From Methanotrichaceae archaeon (lineage in GTDB: Archaea; Halobacteriota; Methanosarcinia; Methanotrichales; Methanotrichaceae): DNA of 16,877 bases. The DNA lies in contig DUKF01000159.1 in the NCBI GenBank assembly GCA_013329455.1, positions 1,995-18,871 of the forward strand, given 5' to 3'. The notes beneath the pieces were generated by a model. The model was not told where the DNA came from, ran no database searches, and saw nothing but the letters and a program-made list of their open reading frames with translations. How positions within the stretch are numbered: position 1 is the first letter of the stretch; each line of letters starts with the position of its first letter. This document shows positions 8,484 through 15,810 of this stretch, piece by piece. Made by a program: the position numbers and the translations under genes.

Positions 8484-8492
8484 TTTTATATT
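8484..8492 (+). promoter_or_regulatory. TATA box for moeA, leaderless-type spacing
   Basis: TTTTATATT at 8484-8492, just after the aroC stop, is a good archaeal TATA box. Its centre is about 26 bp from the ATG at 8514, the distance expected between a TATA box and the transcription start. The moeA message is therefore probably leaderless or nearly so, which fits the lack of an SD. Confidence 0.65.
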
Positions 8493-8513
8493 GTCTCTTT
8501 CAGATCAAGAAGC

Positions 8514-10316
8514 ATGCGCAAGGAGTTTCGTACCCTCCTCTCCCTCGACGAGGCGAGAGGGATCGTCCTCGATCGCGTTCCCGAAGCAGGCCAAAAGACA
8601 CTTCCTCTGGAGAGGGCCTTCGGCCGGATCCTGGATGAGAGGGTCGTCTCCCCCGTCGACGTCCCTGGATTTGATCGAGCTGCGATGGACGGCTACGCCC
8701 TCCGGTCGGCCGACGTCCTGGAGGCGAGGGAAGACCGGCCCGTTTCTCTCGCCCTCGTCGGCCAGGTCCCCATGGGAAGGATGCCTGACGTTGTGGTGAA
8801 GGTGGGCGAGGCGGTCGAGGTATCCACAGGATCGATGATGCCAAAGGGCGCAGACTCTGTCGTGATGGTCGAACACTCCGAAGTCGAAGGCGAATCGCTT
8901 CTTATAAGGCGGCCTGTCCACGTCGGCGAGAACACCCATCGGGCCGGTGGAGACGTCGCCTTCGGCGAGACGGTCCTTCTTCCCGGAAGAAAATTGACGT
9001 CCCGGGAGATCGGTCTATTGGCTGCGGTGGGCCGAAAAGATGTGATGGTTCGCTCTCTCAAAGTGGGCGTCGCCTCCACAGGAAATGAGCTCGTCCCCCC
9101 CGGCGAGGACCTCTCTTTCGGCCAGATCTATGACATAAACTCTTACTCGATAGCATCGGCCGTGGAGGAGTGTGGGGGCTCAGCCGTCGTTTTCGGAATC
9201 CTTCCCGACGACCACGACCAGATGGCCGAGGGGTTGAAGGTCATGGCCCGGGATTGCGATCTGATCCTCGTCAGCGGGAGCACCTCCGCCGGGATCGGGG
9301 ACATGGTCTACAAGGTTCTCGAGGAGCTTGGCGAGGTGGTCTTTCACGGGATCAACCTCAAGCCCGGAAAGCCGACCCTCTTTGGAACGATCGAGGAAAA
9401 GCCCTTCTTCGGTCTTCCTGGCTACCCCACCAGCTCCCTCACCGTCTTTGGCCAGCTTGCAGCCCCGGTTATCAGGAAGGCGGTCGGGACCGAGCACCTG
9501 GTGCCGAAGACCCGGGGAAGGCTCGCAAGGCCTGTCCGGTCCGAGGGCCGCAGGCAGATGCTCTCGGTCGGGATCGTCGGGGGCTGGGTGTATCCTGTCG
9601 ACAAGGGGAGCGGCTCGATCACCACGCTCGCCCAGGCCGACGGCGTTGTCGAGATCCCCGACCAGGTCGAGCGCCTTGACCGGGGAGAGGAGGTGGAAGT
9701 CCAGCTCTTCGGTGACGTTCCGGAGCCTGCCCTCCTCGTCGAGGGGGAGGACTGCCCCAAGCTCGAAGTTCTCGCTGGAATCCTTCCCTTCGAGACGAGG
9801 TTCGTCTCCACCGGGAGCAGGCGTGGCGCCATCTCCGCGGAGGACGGAGTTGCAGATTTTGCAGTTGTCTCCAGGTCGGAGGGGGCGGGCCCCGTCTGGG
9901 GCGAGGGATCGCTATCGGTCTTCGAGGGCTACTCCCGAGACCTTGTGATCATGGCCCGGAACCCCAAACTTCTGGACCTTGCGGGGATCGAGGGATTGAG
10001 GGTCGTCGGCTGGTCCAGGGACTCGGAGATGAACCGGATTTTCAGAAAGGTTCTGGAGGAATCGGGCCACCCGTTGGTCAGGCTCGCTGGCCAGGCCCGA
10101 TCTCACGCCGCTGTAGCGGCCTCTGTTAAGGCTGGTCGGGCGGACCTGGGCTTTGGGGTCCGGCAGTTGGCGGAAGAGGCAGGGCTGGCCTTCAGAAAGG
10201 TGGCCGAAGACGAGATCCTCTTTCTTTCCGATCCCGAAAAGAAAGATCGAAAATCGGTCCGGTGCTTCCTGGAAGCTCTCGGTTCGGAGGAGTTTCGTTT
10301 GTGCCCACACGCCTAA
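8514..10316 (+). CDS. moeA: Molybdopterin molybdenumtransferase MoeA fused to a C-terminal periplasmic-binding-like domain
   Basis: A 600-residue two-part protein. Residues about 1-400 are MoeA: GFDRAAMDGYAL, GEAVEVSTGSMMPKGADSVV, VASTGNELVPPGEDLSFGQI, the SGSTSAGIGDMVY region and GLPGYPTSSL. MoeA inserts Mo or W into adenylylated molybdopterin, and methanogens need this for formylmethanofuran dehydrogenase. The rest (about 410-590) is a substrate-binding-like domain, with markers such as VGWSRDSEMNRIFRKVL and SHAAVAASVKAGRADLGFGV. This fusion is known in archaea; the extra domain is thought to bind a small ligand such as an oxyanion, which is inference here. There is no signal peptide, so it acts in the cytoplasm. 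The start is set by the TATA spacing; a GTG at 8475 would lie upstream of that box. Confidence 0.93.
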   Translation: MRKEFRTLLSLDEARGIVLDRVPEAGQKTLPLERAFGRILDERVVSPVDVPGFDRAAMDGYALRSADVLEAREDRPVSLALVGQVPMGRMPDVVVKVGEAVEVSTGSMMPKGADSVVMVEHSEVEGESLLIRRPVHVGENTHRAGGDVAFGETVLLPGRKLTSREIGLLAAVGRKDVMVRSLKVGVASTGNELVPPGEDLSFGQIYDINSYSIASAVEECGGSAVVFGILPDDHDQMAEGLKVMARDCDLILVSGSTSAGIGDMVYKVLEELGEVVFHGINLKPGKPTLFGTIEEKPFFGLPGYPTSSLTVFGQLAAPVIRKAVGTEHLVPKTRGRLARPVRSEGRRQMLSVGIVGGWVYPVDKGSGSITTLAQADGVVEIPDQVERLDRGEEVEVQLFGDVPEPALLVEGEDCPKLEVLAGILPFETRFVSTGSRRGAISAEDGVADFAVVSRSEGAGPVWGEGSLSVFEGYSRDLVIMARNPKLLDLAGIEGLRVVGWSRDSEMNRIFRKVLEESGHPLVRLAGQARSHAAVAASVKAGRADLGFGVRQLAEEAGLAFRKVAEDEILFLSDPEKKDRKSVRCFLEALGSEEFRLCPHA

Positions 10317-10368
10317 AGAGTCCGAGTTACGTGCTACATTTTAGACAATCTCGTGAGTTTTAAATGGA

Positions 10369-10379
10369 TTTTAAATATG
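10369..10379 (+). promoter_or_regulatory. TATA box in the moeA-kinase gap
   Basis: TTTTAAATATG at 10369-10379 is the best TATA-like element in the gap 10317-10447. A second TTTTAAAT copy lies at 10358-10365. The implied transcription start near 10401 is upstream of the strong SD at 10434 and the ATG at 10448 of the broken sensor gene. I see no other feature in this gap. Confidence 0.5.
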
Positions 10380-10433
10380 AGCGTCCTCCTGACATGCTAA
10401 ATCGAAATCATCTTACAGCGATGACGCGGTGCC

Positions 10434-10442
10434 GGAGGGTGA
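10434..10442 (+). promoter_or_regulatory. Strong Shine-Dalgarno of the broken sensor gene
   Basis: GGAGGGTGA lies five bases before an ATG at 10448. That ATG opens a frame that stops after ten codons (MGKKPVWRNQ). Removing one A from the A6 run at 10454-10459 would join it to the receiver frame. This marks the probable original start of the sensor gene. Confidence 0.55.
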
Positions 10443-10532
10443 CGAGTATGGGCAAAAAACCAGTCTGGAGGAATCAATAGGTCACGATTTCCTGAAAAGA
10501 GGCGAAGGCATGGGAAGGACGCCATCCGGGCA

Positions 10533-11624
10533 ATGTTCGTCGGGGACGAACTCGATATTTCAAAATTCGAAGATATGGATATCGAGATGGTCGAGTCAGC
10601 GAAAGATGCGATGGAAAAGCTGAAATCCGCCTTCTACGACGTCGTCGTCTCCGAATATGCGATGGACGGGATGGATGGCATCGCCTTTCTGAAGAAAGTC
10701 CGCGTCAGAGATCCAGAGATCCCGTTCGTCCTTCTCATCGATGCTGGCGAGGAGGTGGCCATCGTCGAGGCCTTGAAAGATGGAGCGGAATACTCTCTTA
10801 GGGGAAGAGACGGGAGCGTCATCTTTGCAGATCTCTCTCATAGGATCCGGACGGCGGTGGGCGGGAGAAGGGTGTGGGCAGCTCTCCTTGAGCTGGATGA
10901 GCGCTACTGGGCCCTCCTTCAGAGCCTTCCAGGGATGTCGTTTACCAGCTCCCTAGATTTTGTTCCAACCTCAATTCGCGGAAATGTCGAGGAGATCTCC
11001 GGCTACACCGAAGAGGAGATATTTTCCTGCGACCCGAGATGGGACCAGATAATCCATCCAGACGACTTCCCCAGGCTGAGACGAGAAATAGAAACGGCCA
11101 GATCCGCTTCTGCGCACATCTCGGAAAATGAGTATCGCATAGTACGGAAGGGTGGCGGTGTTCGGTGGGTTCACGAGCTGGTTCAAACCATCTGCGAAGT
11201 ACCTGGAGTTCCTGTCAAAGTCGAGGGAGTTCTCTACGACGTGACCGCCCGCAAGAGGGCGGAGTCGGCGCTGGAACATATTGAGAGCAGATATCAGGAG
11301 CTGGCAGACTTGCTGCCGCAAACCGTCTTCGAAATCGATTTGGGCGGCCAGATCACCTTATTCAACCAGAAAGGTCTGGATTTTTTCGGATACTCTTCAG
11401 GAGACCTAAAACGGGGTCTGAGCTTCTTTGATATAATTGCGCCCGACGATCCGAATGGGCTGGAGGAGTGCTTCCGGTTCGCTTTGAGGGGTGGGTGCCC
11501 GGGACAGGAGCTCTTGATGAAGAGAAAAGACGGCAGCACTTTCCCGGCCCTCGTCCACTGCGTTCCCATAATTCAGGATGGTCGCCCCTCGGGCTTGAGA
11601 GGGATCGTAGAGGACGTCTCCTAG
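10533..11624 (+). CDS. Degenerate receiver-PAS-PAS fragment of a two-component sensor (probable pseudogene, 5' part)
   Basis: The longest intact piece (363 residues) of a decayed sensor. Residues 1-108 are receiver-like (FVGDELD, then DVVVSEYAMDGMDGIAFLKK). The usual phosphoacceptor Asp is Glu41, one of the N-terminal acidic pair is lost, and the conserved Lys position reads Arg (SLRGRDG). Residues about 122-245 are a PAS/PAC domain (GYTEEEIFSCDPRWDQIIHP ... GVLYDVTARKRAE) and about 250-363 a second one (GQITLFNQKGLDFFGYSSGD ... GLRGIVEDVS). The frame then hits TAG at 11622, exactly where a PAS-to-kinase linker should continue. The ATG at 10533 is inside the receiver's first strand, so the true start is upstream at about 10448, in another frame. 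Whether this piece is still translated is unclear. Confidence 0.75.
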   Translation: MFVGDELDISKFEDMDIEMVESAKDAMEKLKSAFYDVVVSEYAMDGMDGIAFLKKVRVRDPEIPFVLLIDAGEEVAIVEALKDGAEYSLRGRDGSVIFADLSHRIRTAVGGRRVWAALLELDERYWALLQSLPGMSFTSSLDFVPTSIRGNVEEISGYTEEEIFSCDPRWDQIIHPDDFPRLRREIETARSASAHISENEYRIVRKGGGVRWVHELVQTICEVPGVPVKVEGVLYDVTARKRAESALEHIESRYQELADLLPQTVFEIDLGGQITLFNQKGLDFFGYSSGDLKRGLSFFDIIAPDDPNGLEECFRFALRGGCPGQELLMKRKDGSTFPALVHCVPIIQDGRPSGLRGIVEDVS

Positions 11625-12132
11625 AGGGGGGGCTGGAAGAGGCGCTCAGGAAGAGCGAGATGTTTTTATCGAATCCTCAAGGAGGACGTGCACTTCGAAG
11701 ATATCGTGATGGATACTCTGGACCAGATCACCGAGAAGGCGAGATCGAAACGCGTTGAGTCTCCACGGCCAAAGAGTGGCCAAGTGGTCCACATGGACCT
11801 GTTTAGGATCTCAGAGGTGCTCGTAAACCTGGTCGAGAACGGCATAAAATCTATCGGCGACCAGCCCGCCAATCCCTGGATAGAGTTGGGATGGCGAAAA
11901 GACGGCGACGAGGTCGTCTTCTTCGTCCAAGACGACTGGATCGGGATCGATGTGATCAGCAGAAGACGACCTTCGATCTTTTCAACAAAGCCGATCCGGA
12001 AAGCGAGGGGACCGGTGCAGGCCTGGCCTCGTCAAGAGAATAATTGAGGTTCACAGCAGCCGCGTATGGATCGAGTCGGAAAATGTTGAAGGTTCCATCT
12101 TCTGCTTCACCTTGCCAGTCGCCGTCAACTGA
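11625..12132 (+). pseudogene. 3' remnant of the sensor histidine kinase (HATPase domain)
   Basis: This continues the gene at 10533. Pieces in three frames spell a kinase tail. LEEALRKSEMFL (about 11633-11668, frame shifted) is followed by EDVHFEDIVMDTLDQITEKA and MDLFRISEVLVNLVENGIKS (N-box), then WRKDGDEVVFFVQDDWIGID. In the last of these the normal DNGIGID G1 box is damaged. FDLFNKADPESEGTGAGLA (from 11972, shifted) and LVKRIIEVHSSRVWIESENV (from 12028, shifted again) follow, ending SIFCFTLPVAVN with a stop at 12130-12132. The last shift looks like a single C lost from GGCCTGGCCCTC at about 12026. No HisKA-type phosphoacceptor segment lies between PAS2 and the HATPase, so an internal deletion is likely. 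It cannot encode a working kinase as written. Confidence 0.85.
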
Positions 12133-12617
12133 GGTTGATGTCGAAACAGATCGAGAACCATTGGCACAAACCGGATACGATTTTCAGCCTGTTCGGATCC
12201 TGCCAGGCGAAACCCGAGCCTCTCGTAGATCCCAACGGCGTTTGGCGACGAGTTGACGGTGGCCTTCGACAGTTCGGGTTTGCTTCTCTGGCAGATCCCA
12301 AGAGCCCTATACAAAAGCTCTTTGCCCGTGCCCTTCCCCTGGAACCTCTTGTCAACGAAGAATAGGGTGATGTGGCCGTCGTCCCGGACCTCGATCATCC
12401 CGTCGATCTCTTTTTGGGCCGCAGCGATGAGGACGAAGTGGTTCCACTGCGACCGCCGTATGAAGAGATGAGGATCGGCGTAGTTATAAAATTCTTGGAC
12501 GCCCTCTCTGGAAAATTGAGGTGCAACGAACTCATCGAATACCCGGATGACGAGGTCACATACCTCTGCCTCCTCGCCGCGCTTCATCAGCCGATATTCC
12601 AAAAGGCCCGTCTTCAT
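12051..12617 (-). CDS. GNAT-family N-acetyltransferase with an overrun C-terminus
   Basis: A 188-residue protein with a GNAT fold: N-terminal VCDLVIRVFDEFVAP, the central HITLFFVDKRFQGKGTGKEL strand and acetyl-CoA pyrophosphate loop (Q-G-K-G-T-G-K, about residues 93-99), and the C-terminal NSSPNAVGIYERLGFRLAGS. It transfers acetyl from acetyl-CoA to an unknown amine substrate. The ATG at 12617 overlaps the priL stop by an ATGA, so it is the last gene of the pcn-priL operon. Its last ~27 residues are read from the antisense strand of the kinase remnant's end. A standard GNAT would end near FVPMVLDLF, so this tail is probably not part of the fold. Confidence 0.85.
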   Translation of the reverse strand: MKTGLLEYRLMKRGEEAEVCDLVIRVFDEFVAPQFSREGVQEFYNYADPHLFIRRSQWNHFVLIAAAQKEIDGMIEVRDDGHITLFFVDKRFQGKGTGKELLYRALGICQRSKPELSKATVNSSPNAVGIYERLGFRLAGSEQAENRIRFVPMVLDLFRHQPQLTATGKVKQKMEPSTFSDSIHTRLL

Positions 12618-13615
12618 CCGGCCTTGCTCCTCTTCAGCTTTCTCTCATAGTAGCTGAGGGGATGGTTCACCCATTTGCAGAGCCTGTCCTCCCCGGGGCA
12701 GTTGCCGTAGGTGGCCATGGTGGCGCAGGAGGGAGGTTTGTAGCTGGTTCCGCCCTTTCCAGAGATGTGATCGACCTGGTAGCGGGTCCTCTCCTCGTCG
12801 AAGTCGGGGCTCGTGTTGAAGACGCCAACGACCTCATCGACGCTCATCCCCACGTGGAGGAGGAATGTGGTGAGGGCGAACCTGGCGGTGTGAGCGAGGT
12901 TCATGCCGTTTGCCACCTGGGAGAGCATCTCTCTTATGCAGGGTGGGAATGCGTCTTCCGTCACCTCGCCGAGGTCGACTTTCTCCTCTGCCCTCTTCAC
13001 TTTCAGCTCCTCTTCGATTAGGTCGAGATCCATCTGGAGCTTTTGGCATATCTCCTCGGGTACCGGGAGCGGAAGGCCCTTTTGGACCCTGTCCTTCGCC
13101 CTCTCCTCCAGAAGCCGGGCCAGCTCCTTGCTGGTGACGTTGACCCAACCGGCTTCCAGGGAGCGGTTGACCAGCTTCCAGCCGGGGCTACGCATCCTGT
13201 GGGCGGCCTTCAGGTAGTCGGAGAAGTGGACGCGAAGCCCGTACTGGTCGGATTGCGGAAATACGTCCAGGTCGCGGGCCAGCAAAAGTAGATCGCCCAG
13301 ATCCTCCCGCCCCATCTTGCGGCTTGCGAGCTTCGCTTCGGCGAGGGCGTACCTTCTCGTCAAAAGATCGTCTTTCAGGCAGGATACCATCACCCTCGCC
13401 AGGGGGTAGGACAATAGCTCTGCGAGGGGGTGGGCCCTCTCGTCAGAGATCTCCCCTCTCACGGCCCCAAGGACCCGGTCGAGTGCCCTCTTTCTCACGA
13501 GGCGAGAGAGCCTCGGCTGTGGATTCGGATCATCCAGGAGGCCTTTCAGGGAGTAGCCCGTCTCCTCAACCCTGATCGCGGCCTCCCGAGAAAAGGGGTA
13601 GTCGGAGAGGCTCAT
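12614..13615 (-). CDS. priL: DNA primase large subunit PriL
   Basis: A 333-residue archaeal primase large subunit, which partners PriS and regulates primer initiation and length. The C-terminal iron-sulfur domain has four conserved cysteines: C226 (FPPCIREML), C297 (PPSCATM), C306 (YGNCPGED) and C313 (RLCKWVNHPL). The closing HPLSYYERK is typical. The N-terminal two-thirds is the helical PriS-binding region. The ATG at 13615 shares an ATGA with the pcn stop and the end shares one with the GNAT gene, so the three are translationally coupled. The length is normal. Confidence 0.96.
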   Translation of the reverse strand: MSLSDYPFSREAAIRVEETGYSLKGLLDDPNPQPRLSRLVRKRALDRVLGAVRGEISDERAHPLAELLSYPLARVMVSCLKDDLLTRRYALAEAKLASRKMGREDLGDLLLLARDLDVFPQSDQYGLRVHFSDYLKAAHRMRSPGWKLVNRSLEAGWVNVTSKELARLLEERAKDRVQKGLPLPVPEEICQKLQMDLDLIEEELKVKRAEEKVDLGEVTEDAFPPCIREMLSQVANGMNLAHTARFALTTFLLHVGMSVDEVVGVFNTSPDFDEERTRYQVDHISGKGGTSYKPPSCATMATYGNCPGEDRLCKWVNHPLSYYERKLKRSKAG

Positions 13616-14355
13616 TCCTGTTCGATTCGGGGAGCTAAAAGGTAGCTTATGTCGACGCCCTGGCCGAGCTTGAGGCTGATCCTCATAGGATAGTCGACGC
13701 CCAGCTCGAGCTTTACCTCTTGGGCCTTGCCGATCGCCTTGCTCATGTCGGTGAGATAGTCGAGGGAGAATAGGGATCTTGCCTTTCCGGGCTTGAGGCC
13801 CAGAAGCTCTGCCCCCGGCATCTTGAGCTTGAGGGAGTCGATGTCGCCCTTCGCCTCCATGTAGAACTGGTCTTCGGGATCGTCGGTGACCCCCAGAACT
13901 ACGTGGTCACTCACCTTCTCGGCTGCCCTGATCGCCTTTCGAAGCTGAACTCCCGGAAGGATCACGTGGGCCGGCAGGTCCAGTTCAGGCACCCGGGGCT
14001 CTTTTCTTATGGCGCTGGGGTCGATGAGGCTGAGCGTGTAGGAGAGGGAGTTTACCCCTATCTTCAGCTTGTGGTTCTCCTCGTCCAGCTCAAGGGTGAC
14101 GTTCTCACCCCGGTCAGCCATGCTCAGAACATCGCTGAGCCTCACCAGGTCGACGCCGATCTCGCCGGGAGTCGCCTTGAAGTACTCGAAGGCCTCGGAA
14201 TTGAGCCGGAAGGAGACCATGGCCACGTTGGCGGGGTCCACAGCCTTCAGCTCAACGCCGTTCTCTGACAGGGTGAACTTCACCTCGTCGACAAGAGACG
14301 ATACCGCCTCCACAGCATCTCGTAGGGTTTCTGCGCTTATCACTGCCTTGAACAT
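13612..14355 (-). CDS. pcn: DNA polymerase sliding clamp PCNA
   Basis: A 247-residue archaeal PCNA, the ring clamp that tethers polymerases, FEN1, ligase and other partners. The start MFKAVISAETLRDAVEAVSS, the central VELKAVDPANVAMVSF, the interdomain region (LIDPSAIRKEPRVPELDLPA) and the C-terminal SYLLAPRIEQE all fit the family. The ATG at 14355 is preceded by GAGGGGG and a clear TATA box at about 14390-14400. It is the first gene of the pcn-priL-GNAT unit, with tfs upstream on the same strand. Confidence 0.98.
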   Translation of the reverse strand: MFKAVISAETLRDAVEAVSSLVDEVKFTLSENGVELKAVDPANVAMVSFRLNSEAFEYFKATPGEIGVDLVRLSDVLSMADRGENVTLELDEENHKLKIGVNSLSYTLSLIDPSAIRKEPRVPELDLPAHVILPGVQLRKAIRAAEKVSDHVVLGVTDDPEDQFYMEAKGDIDSLKLKMPGAELLGLKPGKARSLFSLDYLTDMSKAIGKAQEVKLELGVDYPMRISLKLGQGVDISYLLAPRIEQE

Positions 14356-14389
14356 CCTAGAGCCCCCTCATCGGAGAGATCAATTTCAT

Positions 14390-14400
14390 CTTAAATATAG
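14390..14400 (-). promoter_or_regulatory. TATA box for pcn
   Basis: On the - strand CTATATTTAAG (14400 to 14390) is a good archaeal TATA box. The implied start near 14369 gives a leader of about 14 bases that contains the GAGGGGG SD before the pcn ATG at 14355. The box sits directly after the tfs stop codon. Confidence 0.65.
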
Positions 14401-14409
14401 ATTATTCCA

Positions 14410-14721
14410 TCAGTCGTACTCTCTCCAGGTGAAATTGCATTTTGTGCATCTGAAGAAGCGGACTTCGCTCTCATCTGCGGACCGCAGCTGGCGCAGCCAC
14501 CAGTAGGCGATACCGTTCCCACACTCAGGACACTTGTACTTGGTGGTTGGAAGCCCTGCAGCCTCGGCATCCTCGATGACCGTCATTTCACGCTCTTTCT
14601 GCTCGGTCTTGCTGACGAAGTTCTCGCTTTTCTTCATCTGGACCTTCTTGCCACACCTTCTGCAGACTAGCACTCCCTCCGATGGCACCATTATGCTTTT
14701 ACAATCAGGACAAAACTCCAT
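14410..14721 (-). CDS. tfs: Transcription factor S (archaeal TFIIS/RPB9-like cleavage factor)
   Basis: A 103-residue two-zinc-ribbon protein. The N-terminal ribbon ligands are C4, C7, C20 and C23 (MEFCPDCKSIMVP ... CRRCG). The C-terminal ribbon ligands are C64, C67, C92 and C95 (KCPECGNGIAYWW ... FFRCTKCNFTWREYD). The Asp83-Glu84 pair in LRSADESEV is the acidic hairpin that stimulates RNA cleavage by arrested RNA polymerase, so it should be active. The ATG at 14721 is preferred over an upstream in-frame start at 14739 because the family starts MEFCP and the TATA box spacing points to it. Confidence 0.96.
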   Translation of the reverse strand: MEFCPDCKSIMVPSEGVLVCRRCGKKVQMKKSENFVSKTEQKEREMTVIEDAEAAGLPTTKYKCPECGNGIAYWWLRQLRSADESEVRFFRCTKCNFTWREYD

Positions 14722-14725
14722 CAGG

Positions 14726-14745
14726 TGACGAGTACTCACTCGTCA
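14726..14745. repeat. Inverted repeat between the tfs TATA box and start
   Basis: TGACGAG (14726-14732) and CTCGTCA (14739-14745) form a perfect 7-bp inverted repeat with a 6-base spacer, in the short stretch between the TATA box and the start codon of tfs. The spacing, about one helical turn between half-site centres, is like that of a dimeric repressor operator. Confidence 0.5.
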
Positions 14746-14753
14746 TATTAAAG
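14744..14753 (-). promoter_or_regulatory. TATA box for tfs, leaderless-type spacing
   Basis: On the - strand CTTTAATATG (14753 to 14744) lies about 27 bp before the ATG at 14721, so transcription should start at or within a base or two of the start codon. No SD is present between them, which supports a leaderless message. Confidence 0.55.
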
Positions 14754-14822
14754 TTTACCAGTTGAGTAAAGGTACATGATAGTGAGGCGACTCTCTCAGG
14801 CGTCTTCATCTTTGAGGTGATC

Positions 14823-15479
14823 ATGAGCACTGCATTGAACGTAATCTGCGAGAACATGCCCGGGGTGCTGCGTGACATAGCCGGGGTTGTCGCAAACCTC
14901 GGCGGCAACATCGAGTACACCCAGCAGTTCGTCCTGGAGCGGGGAGTGAACATCGGCAAGGCCACAGTCTACATGGAAATCGACCAGCTGGGCGAAGGGA
15001 TGGTGGAAAACCTCGAGGCACTCCCCTCGGTCCTGGAAGTCTCTGTCCACCAGTCCTTCGAGAAGATCTACGGCTCCAGGGTGATAATAATCGGGGGCGG
15101 CGCCCAAGTCGCCCAGGCGGCCGTGGGGGCCGTCAACGAGGCCGACCGCCATAACCTACGGGGCGAGAGGATCAGCATCGACACGATCCCCTTGGTCGGA
15201 GAAGACTCCATAGCCGATGCCGTCAACGCCGTGGGCCGGCTCCACAGGGCCTCGGTTTTGGTCCTCGCAGGGGCCATCATGGGCGGCAGGATCTCTGAAG
15301 AGGTCCAGAGGCTGCAGGATGAGGGGATACCTGTGATCGCCCTCAAGATGGCGGGCTCGGTCCCCTACTACGCAGACTTGGTGGTGACCGACCCCATCCA
15401 GGCTGGGACCTTCGCGGTGATGCACGTCGCAAAGACCGCGATCTTCGACATAAACAGGGTTCGTGGCATGGAGTTCTGA
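14823..15479 (+). CDS. ACT domain protein of the DUF5612 type
   Basis: A 218-residue protein. Residues about 1-75 are an ACT domain (MSTALNVICENMPGVLRDIA, then GVVANLGGNIEYTQQFV), the small fold that usually binds amino acids and regulates metabolism. The remainder (SRVIIIGGGAQVAQAAVGAV ... LVVTDPIQAGTFAVMHVAKT) is a Rossmann-like or TrkA-like alpha/beta region matching what is called DUF5612 in methanogens. It is probably an amino-acid-responsive regulator; the ligand and target are unknown. The ATG at 14823 has GAGGTGAT directly in front; a GTG at 14817 overlaps that SD. It is divergent from tfs. Confidence 0.85.
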   Translation: MSTALNVICENMPGVLRDIAGVVANLGGNIEYTQQFVLERGVNIGKATVYMEIDQLGEGMVENLEALPSVLEVSVHQSFEKIYGSRVIIIGGGAQVAQAAVGAVNEADRHNLRGERISIDTIPLVGEDSIADAVNAVGRLHRASVLVLAGAIMGGRISEEVQRLQDEGIPVIALKMAGSVPYYADLVVTDPIQAGTFAVMHVAKTAIFDINRVRGMEF

Positions 15480-15482
15480 GCC

Positions 15483-15510
15483 AAAAATGAGAACGAAGCT
15501 GATGGAAAAA
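15483..15510 (-). terminator. T-tracts downstream of the glutaredoxin-like gene
   Basis: Read on the - strand, two T5 tracts (complements of A5 at 15506-15510 and 15483-15487) follow the stop of the glutaredoxin-like gene in the convergent gap with the ACT gene. This may be a weak U-tract terminator. Confidence 0.3.
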
Positions 15511-15544
15511 CGTTGCTAGGTGGTTCTGTTCCGAGGCGGCGGGT

Positions 15545-15796
15545 TTACTTGCGAAGCCCCATCGCCTCGAGATCTCTGATCACTTCGCTCTCGAAGAGGT
15601 CCTCCACGGTGTAAAAGTCGTCTCCAGCCTGGAGGACGGGGGCGCTGAGGGTGAATACCCCGTTGACCCGAAGCTCCGTTAGGGCCTCGGCGCTGGTCAT
15701 GTCCACCGTCTTGAAATCGACCCCCCAGCCTTTCAGGATCTTCTTCACCTGTTCGCAACGCGGACACTCTGCGGTGGTATAAACGACGTACTTCAA
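15545..15796 (-). CDS. Glutaredoxin-like thioredoxin-fold protein (CPRC motif)
   Basis: An 83-residue small redox protein: KYVVYTTAECPRCEQVKKIL holds a beta strand and a CxxC site at the start of helix 1, SAPVLQAGDDFYTVED corresponds to the cis-Pro region (here Ala-Pro), and a final helix follows. This is the thioredoxin/glutaredoxin (NrdH-like) fold for thiol-disulfide exchange in the cytoplasm. The start is probably TTG at 15796, because GGAGG lies seven bases before it and the protein then begins at the first strand. A TTG at 15832 would overlap the neighbour. The upstream Cys-rich gene ends 14 bp away and is a plausible partner. Confidence 0.82.
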   Translation of the reverse strand: MKYVVYTTAECPRCEQVKKILKGWGVDFKTVDMTSAEALTELRVNGVFTLSAPVLQAGDDFYTVEDLFESEVIRDLEAMGLRK

Positions 15797-15810
15797 AGGT
15801 CGTCCTCCAG

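Noticed and set aside
12662..14268. Several + strand open frames opposite priL and pcn.
   Set aside because: They are antisense shadows in a high-GC region and show no domains; the - strand genes are unambiguous.
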